A stretch of 64,000 bases of DNA. It comes from Halobium salinum (GTDB taxonomy: Archaea > Halobacteriota > Halobacteria > Halobacteriales > Haloferacaceae). The stretch spans positions 1,029,061 through 1,093,060 of the forward strand of contig NZ_JAODIW010000006.1 of NCBI RefSeq assembly GCF_026586625.1, given 5' to 3'. Of the stretch, positions 17,327 through 24,883 are shown piece after piece. A program made the position numbers and the translations under genes. Each line of letters starts with the position of its first letter. Position 1 is the first letter of the stretch. Below the pieces are notes generated by a model, which made no database searches, was not told the origin of the DNA, and saw only the letters and a list, made by a program, of their open reading frames with translations.

Positions 17327-17375
17327 TTAGGTATGCCTAATTCTTTAAAAAGCGTTGTGTTTTCGGCTCACCTAA
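17327..17375 (+). promoter_or_regulatory. Promoter with two DtxR/IdeR-like boxes and no adjacent gene
   Basis: Box 1 is TTAGGTATGCCTAA (17327-17340). Box 2, read on the minus strand, is TTAGGTGAGCCGAA (17362-17375). Both resemble the TTAGG-N4-CCTAA operator of DtxR-family metal regulators. Between them lies CTTTAAAAAG (17343-17352), an excellent TATA element. On the plus strand RNA would start near 17374 and run into tRNA-Val. On the minus strand it would start near 17315, with no sensible frame before the NmrA-like gene. The target is unclear. Confidence 0.6.
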
Positions 17376-17440
17376 ATCCCGGCAGGTAGCCGGCAGACAA
17401 GACAACCCTTAAGTCCGGACCGGAGGTACGTTCTGGTGCC

Positions 17441-17515
17441 GGGTTGGTGGTCTAGTCCGGTTATGACGGCTCCTTCACACGGAGCAGGTCGGCAGTTCGA
17501 ATCTGCCCCAACCCA
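17441..17515 (+). tRNA. tRNA-Val (anticodon CAC)
   Basis: A 75-nt cloverleaf. The acceptor stem is GGGTTGG with CCAACCC and discriminator A. The anticodon stem GCTCC/GGAGC closes a loop TTCACAC, so the anticodon is CAC. The T arm is GGCAG-TTCGAAT-CTGCC. The 3' CCA is not encoded (the next bases are TTTT). A CCCTTAAG box about 30 nt upstream is the likely promoter. Confidence 0.96.
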
Positions 17516-17656
17516 TTTTCGCGCCACAACGACCGCGAGCGCCAGCGAGCGGTCCGTGGCGTGAAATCCGAGTACGGAAGATTCGAACTCAGAGAGACGC
17601 AGCGCGACCAACGGGAGCGACCGTCTCTCGATTAGTTCGAATCTGCCCCGACCCAT
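17495..17656 (+). repeat. Duplicated tRNA-Val 3' end flanking a ~120-nt hairpin-rich insert
   Basis: The last 22 nt of the tRNA gene region (GTTCGAATCTGCCCCAACCCAT, split as GTTCGAATCTG and CCCCAACCCAT, at 17495-17516) recur at 17635-17656 with one change. The insert holds two hairpins: CGCCAC/GTGGCG with inner ACCGC/GCGGT (about 17522-17561), and 17579-17644. The second has AGATTCGAACT and AGTTCGAATCT as outer arms and GAGAGACG/CGTCTCTC as inner arms. The layout resembles an attL/attR scar of an element that used the tRNA as its target. Confidence 0.6.
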
Positions 17657-17976
17657 CCTCGGATTCTTCGCAACGACGAGCAATAACGAGGCGTCCGTAG
17701 TATCGAGGGCCGGGACGGAGAAGTCCGACTTCGGAGGCCATCACGAAGCGAGGCGGGCGAGGTCGACGCTCACCTGACGACGAACCGCGGGTCGGCCGTA
17801 ACCGCGGACGGGAGACGTGTCGTTCGACCCCCTCACACCGCTTCTCGCGCCGAGTCGACTGCGACCGACCGGGTGCGACGAACTGCCCTTCCCGTCGTCT
17901 ACTCGCTTCGACGACCCCGAGTAGAGGTGAAATTTTATGATGAATCGCCGAGTATCGCGCGACCGAGTGGGACTCG
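17657..17976. other. 320-nt stretch without a gene
   Basis: No credible reading frame or RNA was seen between the repeated tRNA end and the next small gene. The only notable element is ATTTTATGAT near 17932-17941. It could be a promoter box for the 59-residue gene at 17977, though the spacing (about 40 nt) is longer than usual. Confidence 0.4.
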
Positions 17977-18156
17977 ATGGAAGGTGAGAACTCGACCCCG
18001 TTCTTTACGACCTGCGACCACTGTGACGAACCGTTCGAGCCGGGAACCTCCTACCCGGTCGTTACCGACCACGACGACGGCGACGTGGAACTGTACTCCT
18101 TCTGCGACGAGTCGTGTCGCGACGAGTGGGAAGGGGGGTCAGTGAACCCGAGTTGA
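17977..18156 (+). CDS. Small treble-clef/TRASH-like zinc protein
   Basis: This 59-residue protein starts MEGENSTPFFTTCDHCDEPFEPGTSYPV and later has the cysteines in YSFCDESCRDEW. The CxxC...FCxxxC pattern with an aromatic lead-in is that of TRASH- or MYM-like zinc fingers; similar small haloarchaeal proteins exist as a DUF family. It may sense metal or mediate protein contacts; no role is established. It lies alone between the tRNA-Val region and the GlpA-like gene. Confidence 0.65.
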   Translation: MEGENSTPFFTTCDHCDEPFEPGTSYPVVTDHDDGDVELYSFCDESCRDEWEGGSVNPS

Positions 18157-18272
18157 CGGGAACGGACGGTGGACCTCGACCCCGCTAGGTCTGCACACAC
18201 TTCACCCCCACGTAGCCGGCGGGCGACGCCGGAAGCGGACGGGTCTTGCCCGCTCGCTGCCGAGTGTCCGAC

Positions 18273-19553
18273 ATGGACACGACGGTCCTCGTCGTCGGCG
18301 GCGGCGCCACGGGTGTCGGCGTCGCCCGCGACCTCGCGATGCGCGGCGTCGACGTGACGCTCGTCGAACGCGGTGGGCTCGGGAGCGGCACCTCCGGTCG
18401 CTCACACGGCCTGCTTCACAGCGGCGCCCGCTACGCCGAGGCCGACCCGCAGGGGGCACGCGAGTGTATCGCGGAGAACCGCATCATCCGAGATATCGCC
18501 CCGGCGTGCGTCCGCGACAGCGGCGGCCTGTTCGTCTCGCTCGAATCGGACGACCCGGCGTACTACGAGGCCAAGCGGGACGCCTGCCGCGAGCACGACA
18601 TCCCGGTCGAGGAGCTCTCCCCCGAGGCGGCCCGCGAGCGCGTTCCGGACCTCGCCGACGACGCGGAACGCGTCTTCGAGGTCCCCGACGGGGTCGTCTA
18701 CCCCTCACGGCTGGTGGCCGCCACCGGGGCGGACGCCCGCGAACACGGCGCACGAATCGCGACCGGTTCGCCGTTACTCGACTTCGAGGTCGAGGGCGGT
18801 CGCGTCGTCGCCGCCGAGGTGGGCGGCGAACTCGACGCCCGTATCGAGCCGGAGTACGTCGTCAACGCCGCCGGCGCGTGGGCGGGGGAGTGTGCGGCGC
18901 TCGCCGGCCTCGACGTCGAGATGCGTCCGACACAGGGCGTGATGGTCGGCGTCGACTACCCGAGGCTCGGCCCCGTCCTCAACCGGTGTCGGGACCCCGA
19001 CGACGGCGACATCGTCATCCCCCACGACGACCGGGTCGTCCTCGGGACGACCAGCGTCGCCATCGACGACCCGGACGAGATGGTCGAGGACCCGGACGAG
19101 GTCGAACGGACGATTCGCGAGTGCGCGGCGATGCTCCCGTCAGTCGCGGACGTCGAGCGACTCGACACGTACTGGGGCGTCCGACCCCTGTACGCCCCCG
19201 ACGAGGACTCCCGTGGCGGGGAACGGGGCATCTCCCGCGGGTTCTTCCTGCTGGACGGGTCGGACGGCGGAGCGAAGGGCGGGAGCGACGCCGGGAACGG
19301 CGGGGGGCCGGGTACCGACGACGGCGTCGAGAACTTCCTCAGCGTCGTCGGCGGGAAGCTCACGACCCATCGACTGATGGCGGAGGCGGCGACCGACCGG
19401 GTCTGTGCGGCCCTCGGCGTCGACGCGAAGTGCCGGACGGCCGAGGAACCGCTCGTTGCCGGCAACGAGGCCGACGCCGTCGACCGGTTGGTCGCCGAGT
19501 TCGACGCGCAGGGGCCGGCGGACGCCGACGTGGTGGGACCGGCCGACGACTGA
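18273..19553 (+). CDS. GlpA-like FAD-dependent glycerol-3-phosphate dehydrogenase
   Basis: This 426-residue flavoprotein has a strong DAO/GlpA signature: VVGGGATGVGVARDLAMRGV, then GTSGRSHGLLHSGARYA and the C-terminal SVVGGKLTTHRLMAEA. It probably oxidises sn-glycerol-3-phosphate to dihydroxyacetone phosphate and reduces a quinone or Fe-S partner. Compared with GlpA subunits (about 540-580 residues) it lacks the C-terminal [2Fe-2S] BFD-like domain. No glpB, glpC or glycerol kinase gene is next to it. It may be a stand-alone paralogue or act on another 2-hydroxy substrate. An acidic Gly/Asp insertion lies near residue 335. Confidence 0.78.
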   Translation: MDTTVLVVGGGATGVGVARDLAMRGVDVTLVERGGLGSGTSGRSHGLLHSGARYAEADPQGARECIAENRIIRDIAPACVRDSGGLFVSLESDDPAYYEAKRDACREHDIPVEELSPEAARERVPDLADDAERVFEVPDGVVYPSRLVAATGADAREHGARIATGSPLLDFEVEGGRVVAAEVGGELDARIEPEYVVNAAGAWAGECAALAGLDVEMRPTQGVMVGVDYPRLGPVLNRCRDPDDGDIVIPHDDRVVLGTTSVAIDDPDEMVEDPDEVERTIRECAAMLPSVADVERLDTYWGVRPLYAPDEDSRGGERGISRGFFLLDGSDGGAKGGSDAGNGGGPGTDDGVENFLSVVGGKLTTHRLMAEAATDRVCAALGVDAKCRTAEEPLVAGNEADAVDRLVAEFDAQGPADADVVGPADD

Positions 19554-19653
19554 CCGGCCGTACCTGTCGGAACAGGGGCGTTGTCGGGTGACGTGGTCGA
19601 TTTCACCCGCAACAAGTTTGAAGACGCGAGCCGGTGTACCCCCAGGTTGGAGT

Positions 19654-20796
19654 ATGGATATCACTGATATCGCGACCCCGGAGTTCGTCGAGGTCGACGT
19701 CGACAAGCGACTGGGGAAGATCCGTTCTATCTTCGAACGGGAGAATCCCAAGGGCATCATCGTCTCCAACGATGGCGAGTACGCCGGCGTCATCGGCCAG
19801 AAGCAGCTCATCCAGTCTCACATCGAGGAGAGCACGAAGGCCGCCGCCATCATGAAGTCGGCGCCGAAGGTCGACCGCCACGAGGACGTCCGGGAGACCG
19901 CCCGGATGCTCGTCGAGGGCGACGTGCAGATCGCCCCCGTCTTCGAGGGCGACAATCTGTGGGGCGTCGTCACGACCGACGGCATCCTCGAGGCCGTCGT
20001 CGACAACCTCGACGCCATCACCGTCGAACAAATCTACACCGAGGACGTCGTCACCGTCCGCGAGGAGGACCGCCTCGGGCAGGCCATCAACCGCCTCCGC
20101 GAGAACGGCATCTCCCGACTCCCCGTCCTCAACGAGAACGGTCAGCTCACGGGTGTCCTCACGACGCAGGACATCGTCGACTTCGTCACCCGGAAGATGG
20201 ACCGACAGGGGAAGGGCGACCGGAGCGGCGACATCGACCGGATGCTCGACCTCCCCGTCTACGACCTGATGAGCAGTCCGGTGTTCACCGCGACCCCCGG
20301 CGAGTCGGTGCAGGACGCCGTCGAGCGCATGTTCGAGCAGAACGTCGCCGGCCTCGTCGTCACCCCGAGCGACGACGACGCCCACGTCTCGGGCATCCTC
20401 ACGAAGACCGACGTGCTGCGTGCGCTCACCTACACCCAGCAGGAGCAGATGGACATCCAGGTGACGAACATCGGCCTGCTGGACACGATGACTCGCGAGG
20501 ACATGGTCGCCGCCATCACCGAGGTCGTGGACAAGTACCAGGAGATGCAGGTCCACCACGTCCACGTCCGCTTCCACGAACACAAGGAGAAGCTCCGCGG
20601 CACCCCGCTCATCCAGGCGCAGGTCCGGGTGCGCTCCAGTCACGGGCAGGTCGCCGGCTCCGGCGAGGGGTACGGCGCCGAACACGCCTTCCGCGTCGCC
20701 CTCGACAAGCTCGAGCGCAACGTGCTCGAGATGAAGGGACTCAACGCCGACGAGGAGTACCGCGGCCAGCTCCTCCGGAAGCTCGACGAACTGTAA
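19654..20796 (+). CDS. Four-CBS-domain protein fused to an HPF/RaiA-like ribosome-binding domain
   Basis: This 380-residue protein has four CBS motifs (about residues 1-55, 66-118, 123-180 and 200-262), which normally bind adenosine nucleotides. The C-terminal ~100 residues have strands HHVHVRFHEHKEK and PLIQAQVRVRSSHG, then a long helix. That is the S30AE fold of ribosome hibernation factors. The simplest reading is an energy-sensing factor that binds the 30S subunit when ATP falls. Archaeal 30S dimerising factors have been described, but I cannot confirm that this is the same family. The gene is monocistronic; a CAAGTTTGAAG element about 35-40 nt upstream may be its promoter. Confidence 0.82.
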   Translation: MDITDIATPEFVEVDVDKRLGKIRSIFERENPKGIIVSNDGEYAGVIGQKQLIQSHIEESTKAAAIMKSAPKVDRHEDVRETARMLVEGDVQIAPVFEGDNLWGVVTTDGILEAVVDNLDAITVEQIYTEDVVTVREEDRLGQAINRLRENGISRLPVLNENGQLTGVLTTQDIVDFVTRKMDRQGKGDRSGDIDRMLDLPVYDLMSSPVFTATPGESVQDAVERMFEQNVAGLVVTPSDDDAHVSGILTKTDVLRALTYTQQEQMDIQVTNIGLLDTMTREDMVAAITEVVDKYQEMQVHHVHVRFHEHKEKLRGTPLIQAQVRVRSSHGQVAGSGEGYGAEHAFRVALDKLERNVLEMKGLNADEEYRGQLLRKLDEL

Positions 20797-20989
20797 GGGA
20801 GCCACCGACAGTCGCCTCCGCGGCCCGCGCTCTGCGGTCCGCACTCGTCTTCTCGTCTCGGGGGTCGGCCACCCGGGGACCGGTTCCCCCTCTCGGCGTC
20901 CGACGCCGGTCGGCACTCGTCGCTCCGTCGAAGGCCGACCACGACTCCGATTCCGATTCCGACGTCCTCAGCGACGCTACTCTCCCGGT

Positions 20990-21718
20990 TCAGACGTCGT
21001 CGGCCGCCGCGAGGCCCGTCTCGGTGATGCGGAACGTCGCCTTCTCGCCGGCGGGTCTCGCCCGGTGTTTCTCAAGCGTCGCGCGCCGGTTCCCGCCACG
21101 GAAGCGGTCGAGTCTGAGCACGGCGCCGGTCCAGTGTTCGAGCGTGTGGCCGCCGAGCGGGCGGGTCCGGTCGGAGTCGGGGTCGGTGTACACCTGGTTC
21201 GTCAGGACGACCGCGATGTCGTGTTTTCGGGCGAGCGACAGGAGGTGGGTCACCTGCCGAGCCACCCGGCGGAGGGACTCCCCGCCGTCGCCGTCGCCGA
21301 CGCGCTCCAGCCGGTAGAACCCGGTCGCGCTGTCGAGGACGATGAGATCTGCGCGTTCGGCGAACTCCTCCGCGTCGCGGACGGCCTGCTCCTGCTCCTC
21401 GAAGTCGAACGCCTCGGTGACGACGATGCGGGAGGCGACCTCCTCGACGGGCTCGTCGGTGGCACGGGCCTCGACGAGCTGGCGGAACCGGTCCAGCGAC
21501 AGCCCCTCGGTGTCGATGTAGACGACCGTCCCCCCGGCCGCCGCGACCTCGACGGCGGCGGTGAGGGCGACGTTCGTCTTCCCGGCGGCCGGCGGGCCGT
21601 ACACCTGGGTGACGGTGCCGCGCTCGAACCCGCCGCCCAGCAGGTCGTCGATGGGGGTACAGCCCGTCGCCACCGGCGAGGCGGCGTCCGCGTCGGCGTG
21701 GACGTCTACGTCGGTCAC
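20990..21718 (-). CDS. radB: DNA repair and recombination protein RadB
   Basis: This 242-residue RecA-fold protein lacks the N-terminal helix-hairpin-helix domain of RadA. The Walker A motif is GPPAAGKTN near residue 43, Walker B is ADLIVLDSATG, and the segment VVLTNQVYTD follows. RadB helps RadA load on single-stranded DNA and influences homologous recombination. The GTG start is preferred: a GTTTTTGC element lies about 27 nt upstream, and the longer in-frame extension has poor coding character. Confidence 0.92.
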   Translation of the reverse strand: MTDVDVHADADAASPVATGCTPIDDLLGGGFERGTVTQVYGPPAAGKTNVALTAAVEVAAAGGTVVYIDTEGLSLDRFRQLVEARATDEPVEEVASRIVVTEAFDFEEQEQAVRDAEEFAERADLIVLDSATGFYRLERVGDGDGGESLRRVARQVTHLLSLARKHDIAVVLTNQVYTDPDSDRTRPLGGHTLEHWTGAVLRLDRFRGGNRRATLEKHRARPAGEKATFRITETGLAAADDV

Positions 21719-21942
21719 GAGCGCTCTTGTGCGGGCCCGCGCAAAAACCGTCCGGTGTCGGTTCCGGTGGCTCTCCGTCCGGGTGTCGGTCGGGGCCGAA
21801 CCCGACGAATGGGGTCGAATCGAGTCGAAGCGAACTGCGTTCAGAAACGGAGTAGATGAGAACCGCACGGCGAGGGACGTCGGTCACTGGCACGCGAACG
21901 GTGTCGACTCACATGTGCGGTGTCTCGAGGTAACGGACACCC

Positions 21943-21963
21943 CACTAATAGTGTTTTTATTTA
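21943..21963 (+). promoter_or_regulatory. Promoter with short palindrome ahead of the RNase H-fold gene
   Basis: CACTAATAGTG, a perfect 11-bp odd palindrome (21943-21953), is followed at once by TTTTTATTTA (21954-21963), a strong TATA element 22 nt from the ATG at 21980. The palindrome sits where a BRE or an operator would be. Confidence 0.5.
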
Positions 21964-21979
21964 CTGACTTTCATTCCTA

Positions 21980-22897
21980 ATGGCTTTTCTCGTGGCTCGG
22001 GACTCGGACGGACACCGGGACCCTACTCACACGACAACGCTTTACCCCGGAGCCGAGCGAGTGCGTGTCGTGATCGTCGTCGCCACCGAGGACTTCGCGC
22101 TGTATCACGCCCTCGTCTCCCTCCTGCGCGACCGCGGCGCCGTCTTCACGACCGTCGAACCGGACGCGCCCCTCCCCGAGCGAACCTCGGTCGTCATCAC
22201 TGGCGTCGACGACGGCGTCGAGGAGCGCCTCGCGGCCGAGACCGCGTCGGACGTGGCGGTCGTCGTCGCCGGCACCGCCCCCGAAGACGACGCAGAAACC
22301 GCCGCCAGACGCGCCGTCGAGGCGGCTATGACGGCACTCCGTGGGGAGGAGGGTCGGACGGTCGTCGGCGTCGACCCCGGCACTCGCCCCGGAATCGCGG
22401 TCCTCGTGGGCGACACCGTCGTCTCCGTCTTCCAAGTCCCCCTCGCCGACGCCGTGGCGCTCGTCCGCCGCGAGGTCGAGGACGCGGCCGACCCGCTCGT
22501 CCGCGTCGGCGACGGCGCTCGGCTCCAGAGCGCCCGAATCGTCAACGACCTCGACGACGTCCCCGTCGAACTCGTCGACGAAACCGGCACCACCCCGTAC
22601 CTCGGCGAAGGCGCCCGAGGGATGGGGGACGTACTCGCCGCCGTCAACATCGCCCGCCGCGCGGGCGAGCGGGTCGAGGGGCGAGCGGTCGACCCCACCG
22701 CCGGCGAGATTCAGCGCATCAAGAGCCGCTCGCGGGAGCTGTCGGCGGGCGAGGTGACCATCGACGAGGCGCTCGCCCGCCGCGTCGCCGCCGGGGAACT
22801 CACCGTCGACGAGGCGCTCGCCGAGCACCGGAGGCGCCGGGAAGCGAGCGACGAAGCGGCCGAAAGCGAAGAGAACAACCCGGACGACCGCGACTGA
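21980..22897 (+). CDS. Uncharacterised protein with RuvC/YqgF-like (RNase H fold) core
   Basis: This 305-residue protein has an N-terminal receiver-like alpha/beta region (VIVVATEDFALYHALVSLL). It then has VVGVDPGTRPGIAVLVGD at about 127-144, the first strand and acidic residue of RuvC/YqgF-type RNase H folds, and GDGARLQSARIVNDLDD as a possible second strand region. Near the C-terminus a short unit recurs (GEVTIDEALARR, GELTVDEALAEH). The start is uncertain: the ATG at 21980 fits the strong TATA box, but a GTG at 22061 (giving VRVVIVVATED) begins exactly at the domain. It could be a nuclease or a non-catalytic relative. Confidence 0.62.
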   Translation: MAFLVARDSDGHRDPTHTTTLYPGAERVRVVIVVATEDFALYHALVSLLRDRGAVFTTVEPDAPLPERTSVVITGVDDGVEERLAAETASDVAVVVAGTAPEDDAETAARRAVEAAMTALRGEEGRTVVGVDPGTRPGIAVLVGDTVVSVFQVPLADAVALVRREVEDAADPLVRVGDGARLQSARIVNDLDDVPVELVDETGTTPYLGEGARGMGDVLAAVNIARRAGERVEGRAVDPTAGEIQRIKSRSRELSAGEVTIDEALARRVAAGELTVDEALAEHRRRREASDEAAESEENNPDDRD

Positions 22898-23053
22898 GGC
22901 GACCGAGGACAACCGACAGCGGGGGCGACCGCGGTGGACGAGGGTGCACCGACGACGAGACGAGGAGCGACCGAGCCGGGGGCGACAGGGGAGATACGAA
23001 CCGGCGCCACCCGAACGACGCCTTATGCCGTCCGCTGTCGTACTCTGGTAGCG

Positions 23054-24094
23054 ATGACTTCCGACAGTTCGACCGGGGCGGTCCCCTCGGCCGCCGACGC
23101 CACGGACGCCTCCGCCGACCGCGACAGCGCGGTGAGCACCCCTCGTGGCGAGTCGGCCGACGAGCGGGACACGGCCCACGGCCGCGACACGGCCTGGCTC
23201 GACCGAGAGGCGTACCCCTTCGACTCGCACTGCGTCGGTCTCTCGGCCGGTGCCGTTCACTACGTCGACGAGGGCCCCGAGGACGGCGGTCGCGGGACGC
23301 TGCTCATGCTCCACGGCAACCCGACGTGGTCGTTCCTCTACCGTCACCTCGTCCGAGGACTCGGCGACGAGTACCGTTGTATCGCGCTCGACTACCTCGG
23401 GTTCGGGCTCTCGGAACGCCCGCCGGGGTTCTCCTACCGACCCGAGGACCACGCCGCCGTCGTCGCGGAGTTCGTCGCGGAGTTGGGGCTGACCGACCTC
23501 ACGCTCGTCGTTCAGGACTGGGGCGGCCCCATCGGCCTCTCGTACGCCCTGGACCACCCGGAGAACGTCCGGGCGCTCGTCGTCATGAACACGTGGGTCT
23601 GGCCTATCGACGACGACCGGGTGACCCGCGCGTTCAGCCGACTGCTCGGCGGGCCGCTCGGACGGGGGCTGTCGAAGCGGTACAACGTCTTCGCCCGCTA
23701 CGTGATGCCGCGGCTCTACGCCGACCCGTCGCGGCTCACCCCCGAGATTCACCGCCACTACCTCGAACCGCTCTCGAGGCCCGAGGACCGACGCGGCTCG
23801 TGGGTGTTCCCCCGCGAGATTCTCGGCGAGACCGAGTGGCTCGCCTCGCTGTGGGACCGTCGCGGAGCGCTCGCCGACTACCCGGCGCTGCTCGTTTGGG
23901 GGATGGAGGACCCCGGGTTCGACGCCGGAATGCTCCGAGTGTGGCAGGCGTTGTTCCCCGACGCGACGGTCCACGAACTCGACGGAGTCGGCCACTACGT
24001 CCAGGAGGAGATGGGTCCCGACCTCGCCCCGCTCGTTCGGGCGTTCCTGGACGGACTGCCGGGCGACGAAGACGACGTCGACGTGGCGGACTGA
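23054..24094 (+). CDS. Alpha/beta hydrolase of the haloalkane dehalogenase family
   Basis: This 346-residue protein has all core residues of haloalkane dehalogenases. These are the oxyanion motif H87-G-N-P-T-W92, whose Asn and Trp bind halide, and the nucleophile Asp155 in VQDWGG. A candidate acid is Asp286 in GMEDPG, and the base is His314 in VGHYVQEE. An Asp nucleophile rather than Ser separates it from esterases. The first ~45 residues are a disordered acidic leader. It may remove halide from small haloalkanes or act as a related hydrolase. A CTTATGCC box about 28 nt upstream supports a leaderless start. Confidence 0.78.
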   Translation: MTSDSSTGAVPSAADATDASADRDSAVSTPRGESADERDTAHGRDTAWLDREAYPFDSHCVGLSAGAVHYVDEGPEDGGRGTLLMLHGNPTWSFLYRHLVRGLGDEYRCIALDYLGFGLSERPPGFSYRPEDHAAVVAEFVAELGLTDLTLVVQDWGGPIGLSYALDHPENVRALVVMNTWVWPIDDDRVTRAFSRLLGGPLGRGLSKRYNVFARYVMPRLYADPSRLTPEIHRHYLEPLSRPEDRRGSWVFPREILGETEWLASLWDRRGALADYPALLVWGMEDPGFDAGMLRVWQALFPDATVHELDGVGHYVQEEMGPDLAPLVRAFLDGLPGDEDDVDVAD

Positions 24095-24245
24095 GCGACG
24101 GCCGAGCGCCCCGAGTCGAGAGCCGACGGTCGCCCTCCGGCCCGGAACCGCCGTCGTCCGACCCAGTCGGCCGGCGGTCGGGCGGGCAGGTGTGTCCACC
24201 ACAGCGAGCCACGGTTATCTCCTCGGCGCGCCTACGGAACTGGTG

Positions 24246-24689
24246 ATGATTCGACGGAACTCACCGCTCGTCGAGCGGCTGATTCGAGAAGCGGGCTCGT
24301 GGCCCGGCGTGACGGTCGGTGACCACCGGTTCGGCGGAACGGAGTTCCTCGTCGCCTCACGAGAGATCGGTCACGTCCACGGGTGGGGGATGCTCGACGT
24401 GAACTTCCTCCGACGCCTGCGCGACGTGCTCGTCGACGCCGACCTCACCGGCGTCCACCACCTCCTCACCGACTCCGGCTGGACCACGTTCATGCTCCGC
24501 ACGGAGGCCGACTACGACCGGGCGCGGTGGCTCCTCCGGCTCTCTTACCTCTATCAGGTGAGCGTCCTCCAGAAGCGCGCCGACGGCACCGAACCGTACG
24601 CGGCGGTAGACGTCGCCGCAGAGCTTCGTAAACTCGACCCACCGGAGGCCGTCCGCGCGGCGTTCGAGCGCCGGTCGGCGCCGGCATAG
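24246..24689 (+). CDS. DUF5519/luciferase-domain-like protein
   Basis: This 147-residue protein starts MIRRNSPLVERLIREAGSWPGV. Landmarks include the strand GGTEFLVASREIGHVHGWGMLDVNF and the helix RARWLLRLSYLYQVS. The HxHGWG...D pattern matches the small domain annotated as luciferase-like/DUF5519. It is not bacterial luciferase and no substrate is known. The start is set by a GGTTATCT box about 30 nt upstream. Confidence 0.6.
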   Translation: MIRRNSPLVERLIREAGSWPGVTVGDHRFGGTEFLVASREIGHVHGWGMLDVNFLRRLRDVLVDADLTGVHHLLTDSGWTTFMLRTEADYDRARWLLRLSYLYQVSVLQKRADGTEPYAAVDVAAELRKLDPPEAVRAAFERRSAPA

Positions 24690-24883
24690 CATCTGTCGGG
24701 ACGGGACTAACGGGGGCCGGAACTGGCTGACTGGCGACACCGACGGGGGTCGACGGCCGAGACGGTGGCGTCGCGCCGTCGCGAACCGTCCCGACACGGG
24801 TCAGTCGGGCACGGGTCGCCGTGGTCCCGCCCTCGTACTTCAACGTTGGCGACCCACCGGGTGGTGAACGCCTTGGTGAACGC

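Noticed and set aside
17372-17683. Minus-strand 103-codon frame across the tRNA
   Set aside because: It is the antisense of tRNA-Val and of the repeated tRNA end (the familiar GADSNCRP pattern), not a protein.
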